The notes under the pieces were generated by a model. The model did no database searches, had not been told where the DNA came from, and was given only the letters and a program-made list of their open reading frames with translations. Positions 39,599-52,776 of a stretch of DNA of 64,000 bases are shown here, piece after piece. Source of the stretch: Fragum whitleyi (taxonomy: Eukaryota > Mollusca > Bivalvia > Cardiida > Cardiidae); NCBI GenBank assembly GCA_948146395.1, contig OX411549.1:36726693-36790692 (forward strand). The letters are read 5' to 3'. Position 1 is the first letter of the stretch, and every line of letters starts with the position of its first letter. The position numbers and the translations under genes are program-made.

Positions 39599-40915
39599 AA
39601 ACAAGACAAGAGGACCATGATGGTCCTATATCGCTCACCTTCGTCTCTTTGAGTCCTCCCTTAGCAAAGCTAAATGCTTTAAAGATCATAAAATGACCAT
39701 AAGATTATTCAAAGAAAGACATTATTCTTTTCCTATGATCCCTGCATATGTTTCTAGCCTTTTCTAAACCAGTTTCATGTGACCTGGCCAACATTCTGCC
39801 CAAGTTTCATGACTATTGAACCAAATTTGTGGCCTCTAGAGACTAGACCATAAACATAAATTGTCAGGCCCCTTTTCCTGTGATATGGCATGGATCCTTC
39901 CCATTTTCAAAAGGGTTCATCCTTGAGACCTGGCCAACATTCTGATCAAGTTCCTTAGAGATTGGGCCATATTTGTGGCCTCTAGTGTGTGAACAAGAAA
40001 ATTGTCATTAAGGTCCCTTTTACCATGATATGGTTTGGATCCTTCCCATATTCCATACGGTTCATTCTTGTGACCTGGCCAACATTCTGACCAAGTTTCA
40101 TGAAGATTCAGACATATTTGTGGCCTCCAGGGTGTAAACAAGAAAATTGGCATTAAGGCCCCTTTCCCAGTGATATGGCATGGATCCTTCCCATTTCCAA
40201 AAGGGTTCCTCCTTGTGACCTGGCAAACATTCTGATCAAGTTTCATGAAGGCCCCTTTTCCCTTGATATGGCATGGATACTTCCTATTTTAATAGGGTTC
40301 AACCTTATGACCTAGCAAACATTCTGACCAAGTTTCATGATGATTGGGCCATATTTGTAGCCTCTAGAGTGTAAACAAGAAATTTGTCATTAAGACCCCT
40401 TTTCCCGTGATATGGTATTGATCCTTCCTATTTTCAATAGGGTTAATCCTTGTGACCTGGCCAACATTCTGACCAAGTTTCATGAAGATTGGGCCATATT
40501 TGTGGCCTCTAGAGTGTAAACAAAAAAATTGTCTTTAAGGCCCCTTTTGCCTTGATATGGCATGGATCCTTCCCATTTTCATAAGAGTTCATCCTTTTGA
40601 CCTGGCCAACAATCTGACCAAGTTTCATGAAGATTGGGCCATATTTGTGGCCTCTAGAGTGTAAACAAAAAAATTGTCTTTAAAGCCCCTTTTCCCTTGA
40701 TATGGCATGGATCCTTACCATTTTCAATAGGGTTCATCCTTGTGACCTTGCCAACAATCTGACCAAGTTTCATAAGGCTTGTATAATATTTGTGGCCTCT
40801 ACAGTGTAAACACTTAGATTGTTGACATCGGACGACAGACGACGCACGACGGACGACAGACATTCAATGATCACAAAAGCTCACCTTGAGCATGATGTGC
40901 TCAGGTGAGCTAAAA
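39599..40915 (+). mobile_element. Pearl/Helentron-like element (copy 2 of the duplication)
   Basis: Counterpart of 28073-29440. It lacks about 52 nt relative to copy 1 at GTTTCATGAAG|GCCCC (about 40250), a deletion between short repeats. The start and the hairpin plus CTAAAAA end are intact. Confidence 0.78.
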
Positions 40916-42988
40916 ATTAAGACTTATGCATGAAAAAGGTAACAAGTATGGCATTTCAAAAAGTAATGTCTTATGCAGGCTGAATCAACCTAGTGGTAAG
41001 TAATTCAAGTTGTGTACATAAAGATTGGTGCATTCTGATTGGTTGAAAAGTTGGCTTTATTCCTCAATGAAAACAATTTTGAGTAAGAAGCTATTTTATA
41101 AGCCTCTGCACCAAGTAGTTCCATTACCAATCTGTTTCTAAATTAATAAATCTGAACAGTTTTGGTTTGATATATTAAATTATATGATATGAAGACAGTA
41201 TATATTAATTTCATAGAGTTATGAAACTAAAACCTCATCACACTTGAGTATGAATCCATGTGATTAGATTTTAAGATTCATACCTCAATGAAATCAACAA
41301 ATACTCTCTTCATCTATTAGGTTAAGCAACTTTCATCCTTTTTATGCTAGCATTTTGATGGTATATTTCTGATGCTCACAAAGCCTTGGTGAGCAGTCTA
41401 GATAAGATCAGCCTGTATATATGAGCAGTCTGATCAAGGTCTACACTACCAGCTTTCTACTTAATCATTGTTGAAAAAACTTAATCAAGACAGTTTAAGT
41501 CCTACCTCAAAGTAAGGATTCCCATTTTTCATTATAGGCGAACGTTGTGGAAAAGAAGAAATTGCATGGTACACGCTATTTCTTCTTTTCAACAAATTAC
41601 TCCACCAAATCAAGCTGCCTTACAAAATACTACTAGATACAAGCAAATGTTTTCGTCCACAATTTTTGAAGTGAAAAGAAAGACATTTTTGATAAGGGTT
41701 GAAATTGAAACTTTCCTGCAGAGCTACAAATAGAGGGGGTATTTTGAAGTTTAGATCAAAGTATTTGGATAATTATAGCACAAACCCTATTTTGATAGAA
41801 CTCATTTGAATGAGTACCCACAACATAGAGTTTCATTAAGAAATAAAGATTATTAAAGACTGGCTTTACCCCCTTTTATCTGTACATTTGCTTTCCTGGG
41901 CAAATACATTTCAGAATATTCTCATTTGAGTCTATCAGACTCCTAACTTGCAAAATGAAGAAGTCCAAGCTGGTAAACAAGGAGTCTCAGACTCACAGAC
42001 TCCCCTTAGTGTCCAACCCTGCATTATACTGCCTCTGCCTTAAAGCGTTTTGTGGCCCATAGTCTTGGTCTTTTCTGCAGGGTTTGAAATTAACAATGTC
42101 CCTGCATCCCAAAATATTAGGATTCCTTCAGGATCCTCCTACAGTGTTTATTCTAGGCATGGGGATTGGGTGATTCCCCCACTTTTTTCAAAGATCTCTC
42201 ATATTTTCTGGATTTTTTACTATAACCAAAGAGCATGAATTACCACATTTCTCAATTGCATCAATTTTCGTGTTGAAATCCCCCACATTTTTGAAACCTA
42301 GAATAAACACTGCTCCTATATTTTAAGAATTTAGAAGTTCTTTCAATCAGGATCCAACATTTACAAACCAGGGCCCTTTAACTCCACTCTGTTCCTTAAA
42401 AATGTAAGGAACAGAGCGGAGTTATAGAACCTTGGCTTAGAAAAATATGAGAACATATTGTTGACCTATGTTTTTTCATGCTCTTTCTTTATACCGTAAT
42501 TTTAATTTTTTAAATGAATAAAGGATCCCTGATTAAATGAAGGGATCTCTGTCATTACAATGGGGGATTCCTTCTGACTCACCATTGAAAATCAGTTAAT
42601 GTTGACCACTGATTTCCCCCTGCAGTACCAAGATTTTACGTCCCTGTGATTGTATGCTTTAGAAATTATTGTTGAAAGAGAAGAATTCATTTGTTACAAT
42701 AAAATTTCTCCTTTTCCCACATTATTTTCTACCCCAGGCAATGTTTTCTTTTCAAATTGCACATACAATTTTAATACATGTTCGTTTATCCTTGTGAACT
42801 TTGATTCATGGCACATATACCTAAAAGTTATAAAAAGTTACAGCAATATATCAGAACATAATATAAATTCTTATCATTCAAAGCATACACTTTTCCTCAA
42901 GAAAGTTAATTATACCACACATTCTTTACAAAGTATTTAAATGACAAAATGATTTTGATAGCATTCATATGCAAGTTCATTACACCAT

Positions 42989-43111
42989 TTAATTGTTTGT
43001 GTCAATGTGTTTTTGGTCAAAGCGACTCTTAAAGTTTTTAGCCATATAGATGAAGTAGGTCAGGGCTTCCTTTTCTACAACCGGGATCGACTTGAAATGC
43101 CTGGCTACAGT
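42989..43111 (-). CDS. SAP30L: SAP30-2 exon 4
   Basis: Same as 31668-31790: ARHFKSIPVVEKEALTYFIY and the TAA stop. Confidence 0.92.
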   Translation of the reverse strand, partial: TVARHFKSIPVVEKEALTYFIYMAKNFKSRFDQKHIDTNN

Positions 43112-46100
43112 CTGAAATGGAACAAACGATTCAACATTTTAAAGCGGGAAAAGTAATGAATTTTAAGCCACGCCCCTTCACCTCTTGCATTGCAGACAGT
43201 TTGATTTATTGAATCAACAATTTATCTTCATAATATGTATGTGACCCTCCACACAAAATGGGGACAATCTGGAAAGTGTGCAAAGAGTTGACACTAGTCA
43301 GACTGCGCATGATGCGCAGGCTGACTAGGGTCGAAACTTTTTGCATTTGGCTGATGTTCATAACCTAGAATGATGAATCATCTTCCTATGAAAGAATTTG
43401 TTAAATGTGATCTCAAATTGACCTCTACTGGAAAACAATCTCTTTTTCAAATACGTAACTTGCAAAGTTACTAGGTGTTCCCTTTTTACATAGCAGGTCA
43501 CAAATGTATGGCCATAGATATTAAAGCAAAAGAAAAATTATTGTTAGATGACCTTAACAATGTTTGTTTGTTTGAAGGTTATACTTGGCTTTCAACAATC
43601 TTTCAGTTATATTGTGGCAACTGGACAACCAAATAATGGATCCCTGGTATTTCTCACACCAGTACTACCATTAGACCCTTTCCTAGCCTCCAGCTGCTAT
43701 CCCACATAGTTCAATGATTATCAACCCTTTGGTGAGACAAATAGTCGGAGAGAATGAGTGTTGCTGTGGGGACATAAACATTGTACAGCTTTAGTTACAA
43801 TAATTATTCTTATTATGCCCATCAATCATAAGAGATTCTTTCTTGTGTGGGTAGACTATCTCTACCTTGTATGCATTCTGCATTGTGTTCAACCATCCAA
43901 ATCCTTAAAACCTTGGAAATTTGGGATTAATCTTTATTTCATTCGGATGTGTATAACTTTTCAGTTTACAGAAAAATTGCTGATTACTACATTTTCAAAT
44001 CTATCTTTTATTCTTAAATCTAATTTGTCAAGTTAGGTTTATAGTCTGCTTATATGCCATGCACTTACAACAAACTTCACACTTTATACTTGCCCTGGGT
44101 TCAGGATGAAGCATTAGGGAAGTGCTTTCGACATGATACCTTGTTTTGCACATATGTGCACGTGCAAAGCAGGATATCATCTCAAAGCTCTCGCAAAACA
44201 CTTTTACATCCTGAACACAGGGCTGTCATCAAATTGACTGTTTACACAAGACACACTTTTGCAGGCACAGCATTTAGTCTTAAATTCTAACAGTACCCAT
44301 TTATTCATCTATAAACAACCAGTTTTTATTCTAGGCAGGTGGATTGGGGGATTCCCCCACTTTTTCCAAGAACCCCTATATTTACTAGATTTGTTGGTGG
44401 GGGATTTTTTACTATAACATAACAGCATGAATTACCACATTTCTCAATGCTTTGATTTTTGCCCTGAAATCCCCCACATTTTTGAAGTCCTAGAATAAAC
44501 ACTAAACAACTAGACCACAGACTCAATTTCTGTATGCAACATAGATAAAGTATTGGATGTGTCCAGGACTAACATATACAGTCAATCTTGCTTAAGCGAC
44601 CACGTCTATTAAGCAACCATTTTTATTTAGAGACTGTTTACAAAATCCCCTTCTTTAAATCAAAATATCTGAAAAATAGGTATCACTGGTGAACAAATAT
44701 TGTAAATAAATCCTATGCTGTTAAAAGCTTACCAGAATCATCTCAATAAGACGATTCTGTTGAGTTTTTACAGCATAGATTTCTAGAAAAGTTCACTATA
44801 ACATACATATTTGATCAAAATCATATTCCTTAATTGTAAAAAAACATGTATTAAGCGACCATTTTCTTCAAAGACAGCTTTTTGGTGCTCCCATTCCTGG
44901 TCACTTAATACAAGTTTTACTGTAATATCTTTAATATTTACATATACATGCACAGATCAATGCAGGGGTCACCCAATGCCATAACAATGGCATTGGCAAG
45001 TGTTTTTTAAAGATAAAATCATCAGAAAACAAGATTTGTTAATAAAACACCAATGCCACCAGACAGCATTTTTTCACAAGTTTGACCTTGATTGATAAGT
45101 ATGACCTTGATTGATGAGCTTGACCTTGATTGATGAGCTTGACCTTGATTGATGAGCTTGACCTTGATATAAAATGATGTGCATCAATAAGATTTGTCTC
45201 TATAACAAATACAAACATTGTTTCTCAAATACTTTGCAGTAACAGAAAAATGTTCCTAGGTTAAGTTTCAGAAAGAAAGATAGACAGACACCAGTGAAAA
45301 CAACATGTCTCCGGTGAATAGATGTGGGGGGCTTAAAAATCACAATTCAATAACATTATGATCACAATGATATTTGTAAGATAAAACTAAAGTAGAACAA
45401 AAGATGTTTGTAAAACAATTATGCCCCCCATAAAAGCAGGTGAATGGCCTATTCTTTGTCAATCAACAAAGGGCAATAACTTACAAAATGACTAATAGTT
45501 ATGGTTCTTGCATAATGCACTTCTCCTCATTGAGATCTATCCACCTAAAGAATTCTCATGATTCTAGCTTGCATTCTTTTTGAGACATGCTCCGGACAAA
45601 ATTCTATGGACCAACGGAACGACAGGCAAACCGACAACTGCAAAGCAACATACCCCCTTTTCTTCAAACGGGGAATAAATAATGAGATTTTCAGATATAT
45701 CGCAAGCTTTGAAAGTCTAATACAGATGGCTCAGCACACAACAGTTGTAACTGCCTATCAACGTATAGGGAGTTACAACTGTTTTATGTTAGCCATAGAT
45801 ATAGGGTTACTACATGTACTTACATCTGAGAGTTGGGCCTTGTTCATGCCAGGCCTGGCAGGGAGTTTATAATGTCTCTTATATCTTCGTAAAGTATTCA
45901 CCGGCATTTGGAAAAAGTCAATCTGAAATCAAACACAGAATGTTTACTATCGTCTGTGTTCTGCTAAAATCTCGTAACTACAGCTTGTTTAAAGCTGTAG
46001 TTAAGAGGTTTTGGTAAAAAATCGACAATATGCAGCTTAAGTTTTGACAAAAAATTTTGTGTTTTGTGTGTATTTCACTTTTAGCAGTATTTCTGTTAAC

Positions 46101-48776
46101 TCACTGCTGTTGCTGCACCTCAAGGGCTTGTGCTAATGTTTGAAATTAGGGAGTTGTTGACCCCTTAACCATTAAACTCTTGTGGTCAAAACAGATTTTA
46201 ATGGGGTCAAAAGAAGAGAAAGAGCAAATCATGAGTAGAACTTTGTAGTTTTAAGAGTCAATTGACCTTTTCTTGTAAAGATAGGAAGCAAGCAAATGAT
46301 TTGTTATTTTTAGATAGTATGTATGATGCACAATGACCCCCTTGGAAGAAATTTCTTAGGGTCAAAATAAGATATCAGTTTTTTTTAGTTTGGTTGTGAG
46401 AAAAGCTTAAACTTGTTATAGTCAAACCTGTGTTAAACAAGCACCCATCTAAAAAGCGCTTGCATAAGACAGGTGCTTGCTTAATACAGGTCAATTTTAG
46501 TGCAATTTGTTCATTTGGGAACTCAGAGTGGCCTCTTACTGAAAACAGGTGACTGCAAACACAGGTTTGACTATAATCGCTCTCTGACACTCAATTCAGT
46601 GGTTTTAACTCCACTAGGACTGGCTATAAAGGGTTTTGCCAATACTACAGTGGTGCTCAAACCATGGACCTTCAGGTCACTTGTCAATCGCCTTTACCAC
46701 TAGGATAAGAGTTTAGGGTCTCAATGATACCAACCTCTGGAATGTCCTCATCTCCATCAGGTGACCCGTCACCGTCGTCACTATCTCGTCTCTTACGCTT
46801 GATTCTTACACTCTGGATCATGTTTTTGTGATAATCACAGATATAGATATGGTTAACCTGAAAGCAAATTTATTACCACAAATATATTACCCAGGATTTA
46901 TAGGATCTTGCATGAGATTTTATTTGAGACAAGCTGATCTTAACTGAGTTAAGAATTGGAGTGTTATTAAGCAAGCCAAGGCTTGCTTAATAACTTTCTA
47001 TTCTAGACAAGGTTAAGATCATTTTGTCTCAAATAAAGTATCAAAACACATGATGATGATGATGATGATGTTGATTTACTGTTCAAGAAATGAAAGGTTA
47101 ATCCATCTTTCATTAAAAATAATTGACCAATCCATTTGTTTAGTTTAATGCAAAATTCTGTCAAAATATGGAAAAAATATATTGGCCAATTTCTCAGATT
47201 TGCCAGGGTTTTCCATGACCCCCTGTTTCTTTGAATTTGGACCCCCCCTTTTTTTAAATGAACCCCCCACCCCATTGTCAAAGAAATATTCTTTATCTAG
47301 TTCAAAAGGGGTCATAATTTGGCAAAATGACCCCCAGTTTTGAACATACAGGGAAAACTCTGCTTGCAATTATTGCTAGCGATCTTTGAAAGAAAACCAT
47401 CTTAATATTGGTGAGGAAGTAATATGGAAAAGAATAATTTGCTTTTAACAAGCATTCTCCTATTCAACCATTCTACCTTCCGACTACAGTAATTTACTTT
47501 TAGCTTGAAAGCCTTGATTTCATGACTTTAGAGTCCAAGTCCGCTAGACTTGTCAATGACCTCTCCTGTTTCCATTCTGACGAATACCGGCGAATACCGG
47601 CGTCAATGAATGCTCAGCTGCAGGTGCTGGATCATGTAAGATTATATGGTGAAAAGGGGGCACTATCCGCATAACTCTAAAACTAGAGCTGTTTGGGAAG
47701 CTGATTTACTCCACAGGCCTGAATTTACTGATATGATTGGACAAGAATTTAAGTGAATGAATAAATGAATGAATGGTTTTTTTTCCAAGTAAATAAGTGT
47801 TTTTTAGTGTTGCATGCTGAAATTTTTCTGACCTACACCAGTTCAATACATCTTTCCATCCAATCACAATAATTTTGTGTGTTCTGATAATGGGTAACCA
47901 AAGCAACATTCCGGAGAAATTTGGTTTATATCCATCAGTGAGGTTCTGAGAAAATGATTTTTAAAGTTTCCACTACATAACATATAGAGAAATGACCATC
48001 ACCTATAAAAGAATATTTTTCATCTGATGACAATATTTTTTTTAGACTGATGAAGGGTCAAGAAAGGGATATTCCAGTGAAATTTGGTTGATATCCATCA
48101 GTTAGATTCTTTGAAAATGATTTTTAAATTTGCCACTATATACCAAATAAAGAAATGACTTCCACCCATAACATTCAATTTTCATCCAATCGCAATAATT
48201 TCTTGTAAACTGACAAAGGGCTACTCAAGGAGTATATGGAAATCAGTCTCACCCATTAAAGCCATGTTTTTATTGGATCAAAAATCTTTGAATAGTTTTG
48301 AAAGAGGATCACCCAAGGATCATTCCTGTGAAGTATGGCTTGTATTCATCCAGTAGTTTCTGAGGTGAAGATTTGAAAATTAAAAGTTTACAAGCAGACA
48401 TACTGTCGCACACGAGACATACACTAAAAGCTAAAAATGCCTTCAGTGATACCCCTCTTGTGTTGACGAACACGTGATTAGTTTCATGAGATAAAATCAC
48501 AGTTAACACAACCGTGCTACACCAACAAGAACAACGCCAAGCTGATGGCAATACCATTAGTTTTTTTTCCCCGAAAACAATCAAGCTACAAATAGTTTTA
48601 CTTACTCTGTCGTTCCTGACAAGTCTCAGTCGTCTTTGAAGCACTGTTTTCTGTATACGTTTACTATAGCTAGCGTTGCCTGCCCGTCTGTGGCAGCTGA
48701 CAGATCCTTCGATTAAACAACACACTTGGTTTTGTTCTACTGATCTCGGCTCTACACCTGTACTGTACCCATTCAT
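42989..48776 (-). CDS. SAP30L: SAP30-type Sin3-HDAC corepressor subunit, copy 2 (complete, four exons)
   Basis: Exact counterpart of the gene at 31668-37455, shifted by 11321: exons 48606-48776, 46735-46857, 45824-45922 and 42989-43111. I see no base difference in any coding exon; the first intron has a few (for example C/T at 37187 against 48508, copies 1 and 2). All splice sites, the zinc-site residues and the MNG start are the same. The 5' flank to 49889 is duplicated, so both copies may carry the same proximal promoter. If real, this species has two identical SAP30 genes in tandem; if an assembly artefact, there is one. Confidence 0.93.
45824..45922 (-). CDS. SAP30L: SAP30-2 exon 3
   Basis: Same as 34503-34601: VNTLRRYKRHYKLPARPG. 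Confidence 0.92.
46735..46857 (-). CDS. SAP30L: SAP30-2 exon 2
   Basis: Same as 35414-35536: YICDYHKNMIQSVR, then the basic and acidic region. Confidence 0.92.
48606..48776 (-). CDS. SAP30L: SAP30-2 exon 1
   Basis: Same as 37285-37455: MNGYST start, VCCLIEGSVSC half of the zinc finger, donor GACAGA|GTAAGT. Confidence 0.92.
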
Positions 48777-49930
48777 AGCAAACTGAACTACTTCTCTGAA
48801 AAGGTAAAATGTCTGAATTCAAAACTAAAAGGCACATTGGGGCTGAGAATCACTATTTTCCAGACAGGGCCAGGGTTTTAGTGTCACATCAACCAAACTG
48901 GGTCCCAAGTACTCATTAGTTAGGCTCATTATTCCATGGCTCAGTGCAAAACGGTTGTAACTCCCTATAGATATATAGGGAGTTACAACTGTTTCGCAAT
49001 GAGCCATTAACATGGGTCCTGGCTTAAGTCTTGGGAGTCTGTTTTAAATGTGGATTATTTTCTTTAGAGCACTCTTCATGTTTTTGTCTAAATATCCAAA
49101 TATTCCCTGTATCAGACTACACAAGATATTGGATAAGATAGGATAAGATAAGATAAGATTTGGAACTGAATAAATATTACGATTTCCGATATATTCAAAA
49201 GCGTTTCGTCTTCTCAGTTTTTATGGCTATTTCTGACAATTCGTTTCATGCAATCGTTCATTTGAATTCAAATTCAGGCTTGCTTTTACTTTTGCAGTCA
49301 CACAATTTTAGGACAGGGCGATTAAAATGTTAATTTACCATAAATAAAAACATACTTTCTACATCTGTCGTTCCTATTTGGGAGGGAAAAGTTGGCAAGA
49401 CAGCATAACAAACAAACATAAGCTAACAATTGTCTAAATAGATAAATATACCATGTACCTTTTTGGATCAAATTTCTGAAAAGAATTAAAAACTGTTTGA
49501 AACCAAAAATAGATCCCGTCTCTCTACAGGCGTATAAAAAGGAAACTGCCCTGAGCATTTGTTTTTCATAATATTCTCATATGATCCTGTGAGTCCATCA
49601 GACTCTCAACTCAAAATGAAGGAGTCCCAAATTATAATCAAGGAGTCTCAGACTCTGGATTCCCACCATTTTACCACATTGATGACTAAAATGGACCTAC
49701 TGCAGCATATTCGGTGTTTGTTTTGTTTGAATGGGGTTTTATGTCGCTTTTAACATTATTTCAGTCGTATCCCGGCAGCTGGAACGCCAAACATTGGATT
49801 CCTGGTATTTCTCACACCAGTACTACCATCACATCCTTTCCTAGCCTCCAGCTGCTATCCCACATAGGTCTACAAATATGCAGCATTTTCTAATCCTAAC
49901 TAATCATTATTGTTCCTGAGAGCAAACATA

Positions 49931-50177
49931 TTAAACCCTTGTCATGCTGAACCCGGAATATTCCTGCTTTGGCAGGAGCTATAGACAAACATCAGCCTGC
50001 ACATATGTGCAGTTTGATGCTGGTCTACACTACCTTTTTCTCACTTTCAAACCAGAATTGTTGATAGATTTAATTTTTCGAAAAAAGTTGACCTGCAGAT
50101 GGTACCTTCAGTGCTTTTTGCCCTTTGATTTTGATGAAAATCTTTAGCCAAAATTTATTCAGCATGAGAAGGGTTAA
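49931..50177 (+). mobile_element. TTAA-flanked MITE
   Basis: TTAA at 49931-49934 and 50174-50177. The interior has CTTTGGCAGGAGCTATAGAC and CATCAGCCTGCACATATGTG. It lies just right of the duplicated segment and is related to the copy near its left end (27612). Confidence 0.78.
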
Positions 50178-50640
50178 AAGTCATCTCAATGACATAAAAA
50201 AAGCAAGTGCACTAGATAACTGGACAGTTGCATATCCTTGAAAACACAACAGCTGTTGTTTACATGTCAGATTTTTGTTCAGTTTAGGCAATATTTCTCT
50301 TGAAATTTAATACCCTTGCAATTCATGATGAAATTTGCAAAGTTGGTGCTCAAGATCAGTGCCACCAGACAATGTTGAATACGATTTCTTATGAACATTG
50401 AAAGAAAATACCCCCTCTTTTGCCTTTTTTTTATCTTTTATAAATTTCAAGCAAAAATTCAGCATAGTTCTAGGTATAATAACCCCTTTTTTGTATTCTA
50501 GAACCCCTTTACAGAAATCCTGGATCCGCTACAGAAATTTGGTACACCAGCCAAGCGTTCAGGATGACAAAACGGTGAAAATAATTTACCAAATATATCC
50601 TTCCTTGTGCAATTGTGTGCAAAGCGGGGTATAATTTAAC
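50178..50640. other. Intergenic, repeat scraps
   Basis: CGTTCAGGATGACAAAACGG and GCAAAGCGGGGTATAATT near 50555-50635 belong to the family of the palindromic MITE at 22294. Otherwise nothing recognised. Confidence 0.45.
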
Positions 50641-52030
50641 TAGGAAGCCATGAATGGCCTGAGTCACTCCACCGGCTTGAATTTCTTGTAATAGCAAATC
50701 AAAATCAAGGTTCTTTGAGCAAAAACAAATTTAAACGCAGTAATGTGGTCACAAAGTAAAAGAAAGCAAATGATTGACTAATTGATTAAGTTATTGATGG
50801 ATATTGAAGTAATACATGTAATAACCATGATGGACATGGGAGTAATAATAAAATCGAAAAATGAAATTTTGTCAAACTCAAGGGCACATAAAACAAGAGG
50901 ACCTTGATGATTATTAATTGCTCACCTGAACCTAGATAGCTAGAAAATCACACTGTTGTCAAATAAAGATGTGAGGTTATCATCAAGCTGAAAATTGCTC
51001 TTGTGATCTTATGAGTCTTTAATAATCAATATATGTGGCTGTAACAGTGAAAAGGATGTTTAAGAAAACTGCAATTTCATCAATGTGATGGGAAAATAGT
51101 TCAAACAAATATTTAAAGTGTTTTTTAAGTGTCACATACTGAAATGTTTCTGCAAAGAAAAATTTGTGATTGATGAAAATTGACCTCTGCCTCTTTAATA
51201 ATAATACATATTTTTTATCCAACCACAGTAATTTTGTGCAGCCTGAGTGATAATGGGTCACCAAACACATTCCAGTGAAATTTGGTTGATATCCATCAGT
51301 AATATTCCGAGAAAATGATTTTCTAAGTTTCCACTATATAACATAATACAGAATTGACCTCTGCCCATAAAATATATTTTTTCCATCTGATCACAATAAT
51401 ATTTGGTAAACTAGTAAAGGATTACTAAAAGCTCATTCCAGTGAAATTTGGTTGATATCCATTTATTAGATTCTGAGAAAATGATTTACAAAGTTTCTAA
51501 TAAATAACATATAGAGAAATAACCTCCACCCATAAAATACATATTTTTCATCTGATCACAATAATCTTTGGCTGAGTGATAAAGGGTCACTCAAGGATCA
51601 TTCCAGCGAAAATTGGTTGATATCCATCAATTAGATTCTGAGAAAATGATTTTCAAAGTCTCTACTTTATAACTTATAGAGAAATGACCTCTGCCCATAA
51701 AATGTATATTTTTCATCTGATTACAATTTTTTTTTTTTGAAGACTCATAAAGGGTCATCCGAGATTCATTCATGTAAAATTTAATTTGTATCCATCTATC
51801 AGGTTCAGAGAAAAATAACTTTTTAACATATTTGGAAATTAGCAACCCTCATTTAATCCATGTTTTTCGATTGATCAAAATTTCTTTAACAACTATCATT
51901 CCTGTGATGTTTGGTTGAAATTCATCCAGTAGTTTCTGAGGAGAAGATTTTTAAAGAAAAGGTTAATGTCCGGATACACAGACGCACTGAAAAACACAGG
52001 GCCATGACAAAAGCCCCAGTGGTCTTCGGC
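50641..52030 (+). mobile_element. Pearl/Helentron-like element(s) with roughly 180-bp tandem units
   Basis: It begins TAGGAAGCCATGAATGGCCT and ends CCCCAGTGGTCTTCGGCCCT. A second element start (AAACAAGAGGACCTTGATGA) at 50892 suggests nesting. Units repeat TTGGTTGATATCCATCAGTA, GAGAAAATGATTT and ATGACCTCTGCCCATAAAAT. The mirror-image element is at 61962-63191. Confidence 0.7.
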
Positions 52031-52084
52031 CCTGTCTTTCATATTTTATAGTCAACATCTAATGTTAGCCAAAGTAGGATTACA

Positions 52085-52159
52085 TTATCGCATTGAGTTC
52101 TGTTCAACACAGTGAAGTCCATGGAGTCGACTCAGAGTTTCTGGATGTGATCAAAAAGG
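52085..52159 (+). other. Possible coding exon, unidentified
   Basis: An open stretch reads SSVQHSEVHGVDSEFLDVIK and ends AAAAAG|GTACAA, a plausible donor. No good acceptor or family match. The next open frame at 52320 could follow in phase 0. Listed only as a candidate. Confidence 0.2.
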
Positions 52160-52319
52160 TACAAATATAAAAACCTGGGGATTCATTTTTTTACTATATA
52201 TTTTTTTTTTTTAATTTTTGCATGCCGATAAATTTAAAAGGGAGTTCGATTGAAACCCCATAAACACCCTCTGGATCCGCCACTGAGACGGATACAGTAC
52301 ATCATGCTTAAAGCTCAAC

Positions 52320-52553
52320 AAAACGGTCAAAGGGGTTACGAATGGACTCGGGTACGAAATGCCTGGAGTTTCATTTGAAATCGATCGGCTTCCGCTTTCA
52401 TCAATAACACCTTACTCTGTACCTTTAGCCCACAATTACGCTAATCATCTTTTTAAAGAACTGTATCCACGCACAAAATATTCATGCGTGTGCCTGTGTG
52501 AGGCGGAGAAAGACAAGACTGGGATAGACTTGGTTGACGCTTTAAAAGCGTAA
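52320..52553 (+). other. Unidentified open frame, possible terminal exon
   Basis: The frame from about 52313 reads KGVTNGLGYEMPGVSFEIDR, then PLAHNYANHLFKELYPRTKY and ends DLVDALKA with TAA at 52551-52553. It is not repetitive within the window and is less AT-rich than its flanks. I recognise no domain. The sequence just upstream (CCCTCTGGATCCGCCACTG) looks like repeat. Could be an old retro-copy or an exon. Confidence 0.25.
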
Positions 52554-52776
52554 TATCAAAACCTATTGATTTAGTATAGCTCATTGTTTTATTGTCATTT
52601 CTATCTTACGGTTGATTCACTCCAATCTGTCTTCCTCAACGGTACAACGTCCTTAACATAGATGCGCAATTCTTGATTTTTTACTTATACTGCACAACAC
52701 ATCACACAAAATGGCGAAAAGGTCAAAGGTAAACTGGGGTCAGTGTCCCTAAAATACGAAAAGGTGCAAAAATATG

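Larger units (their letters stand above)
38569..49889. repeat. Segmental tandem duplication, copy 2 (about 11.3 kb)
   Basis: Direct repeat of 27044-38568. The offset is 11525-11527 at the left end and exactly 11321 from about 31560/42880 onward. Differences are scattered single bases plus deletions at the pearl-like array, at 30160-30260, at 30430 and at 31490 (copy 1 coordinates). It may be a true duplication or two haplotypes placed in tandem. Confidence 0.93.
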
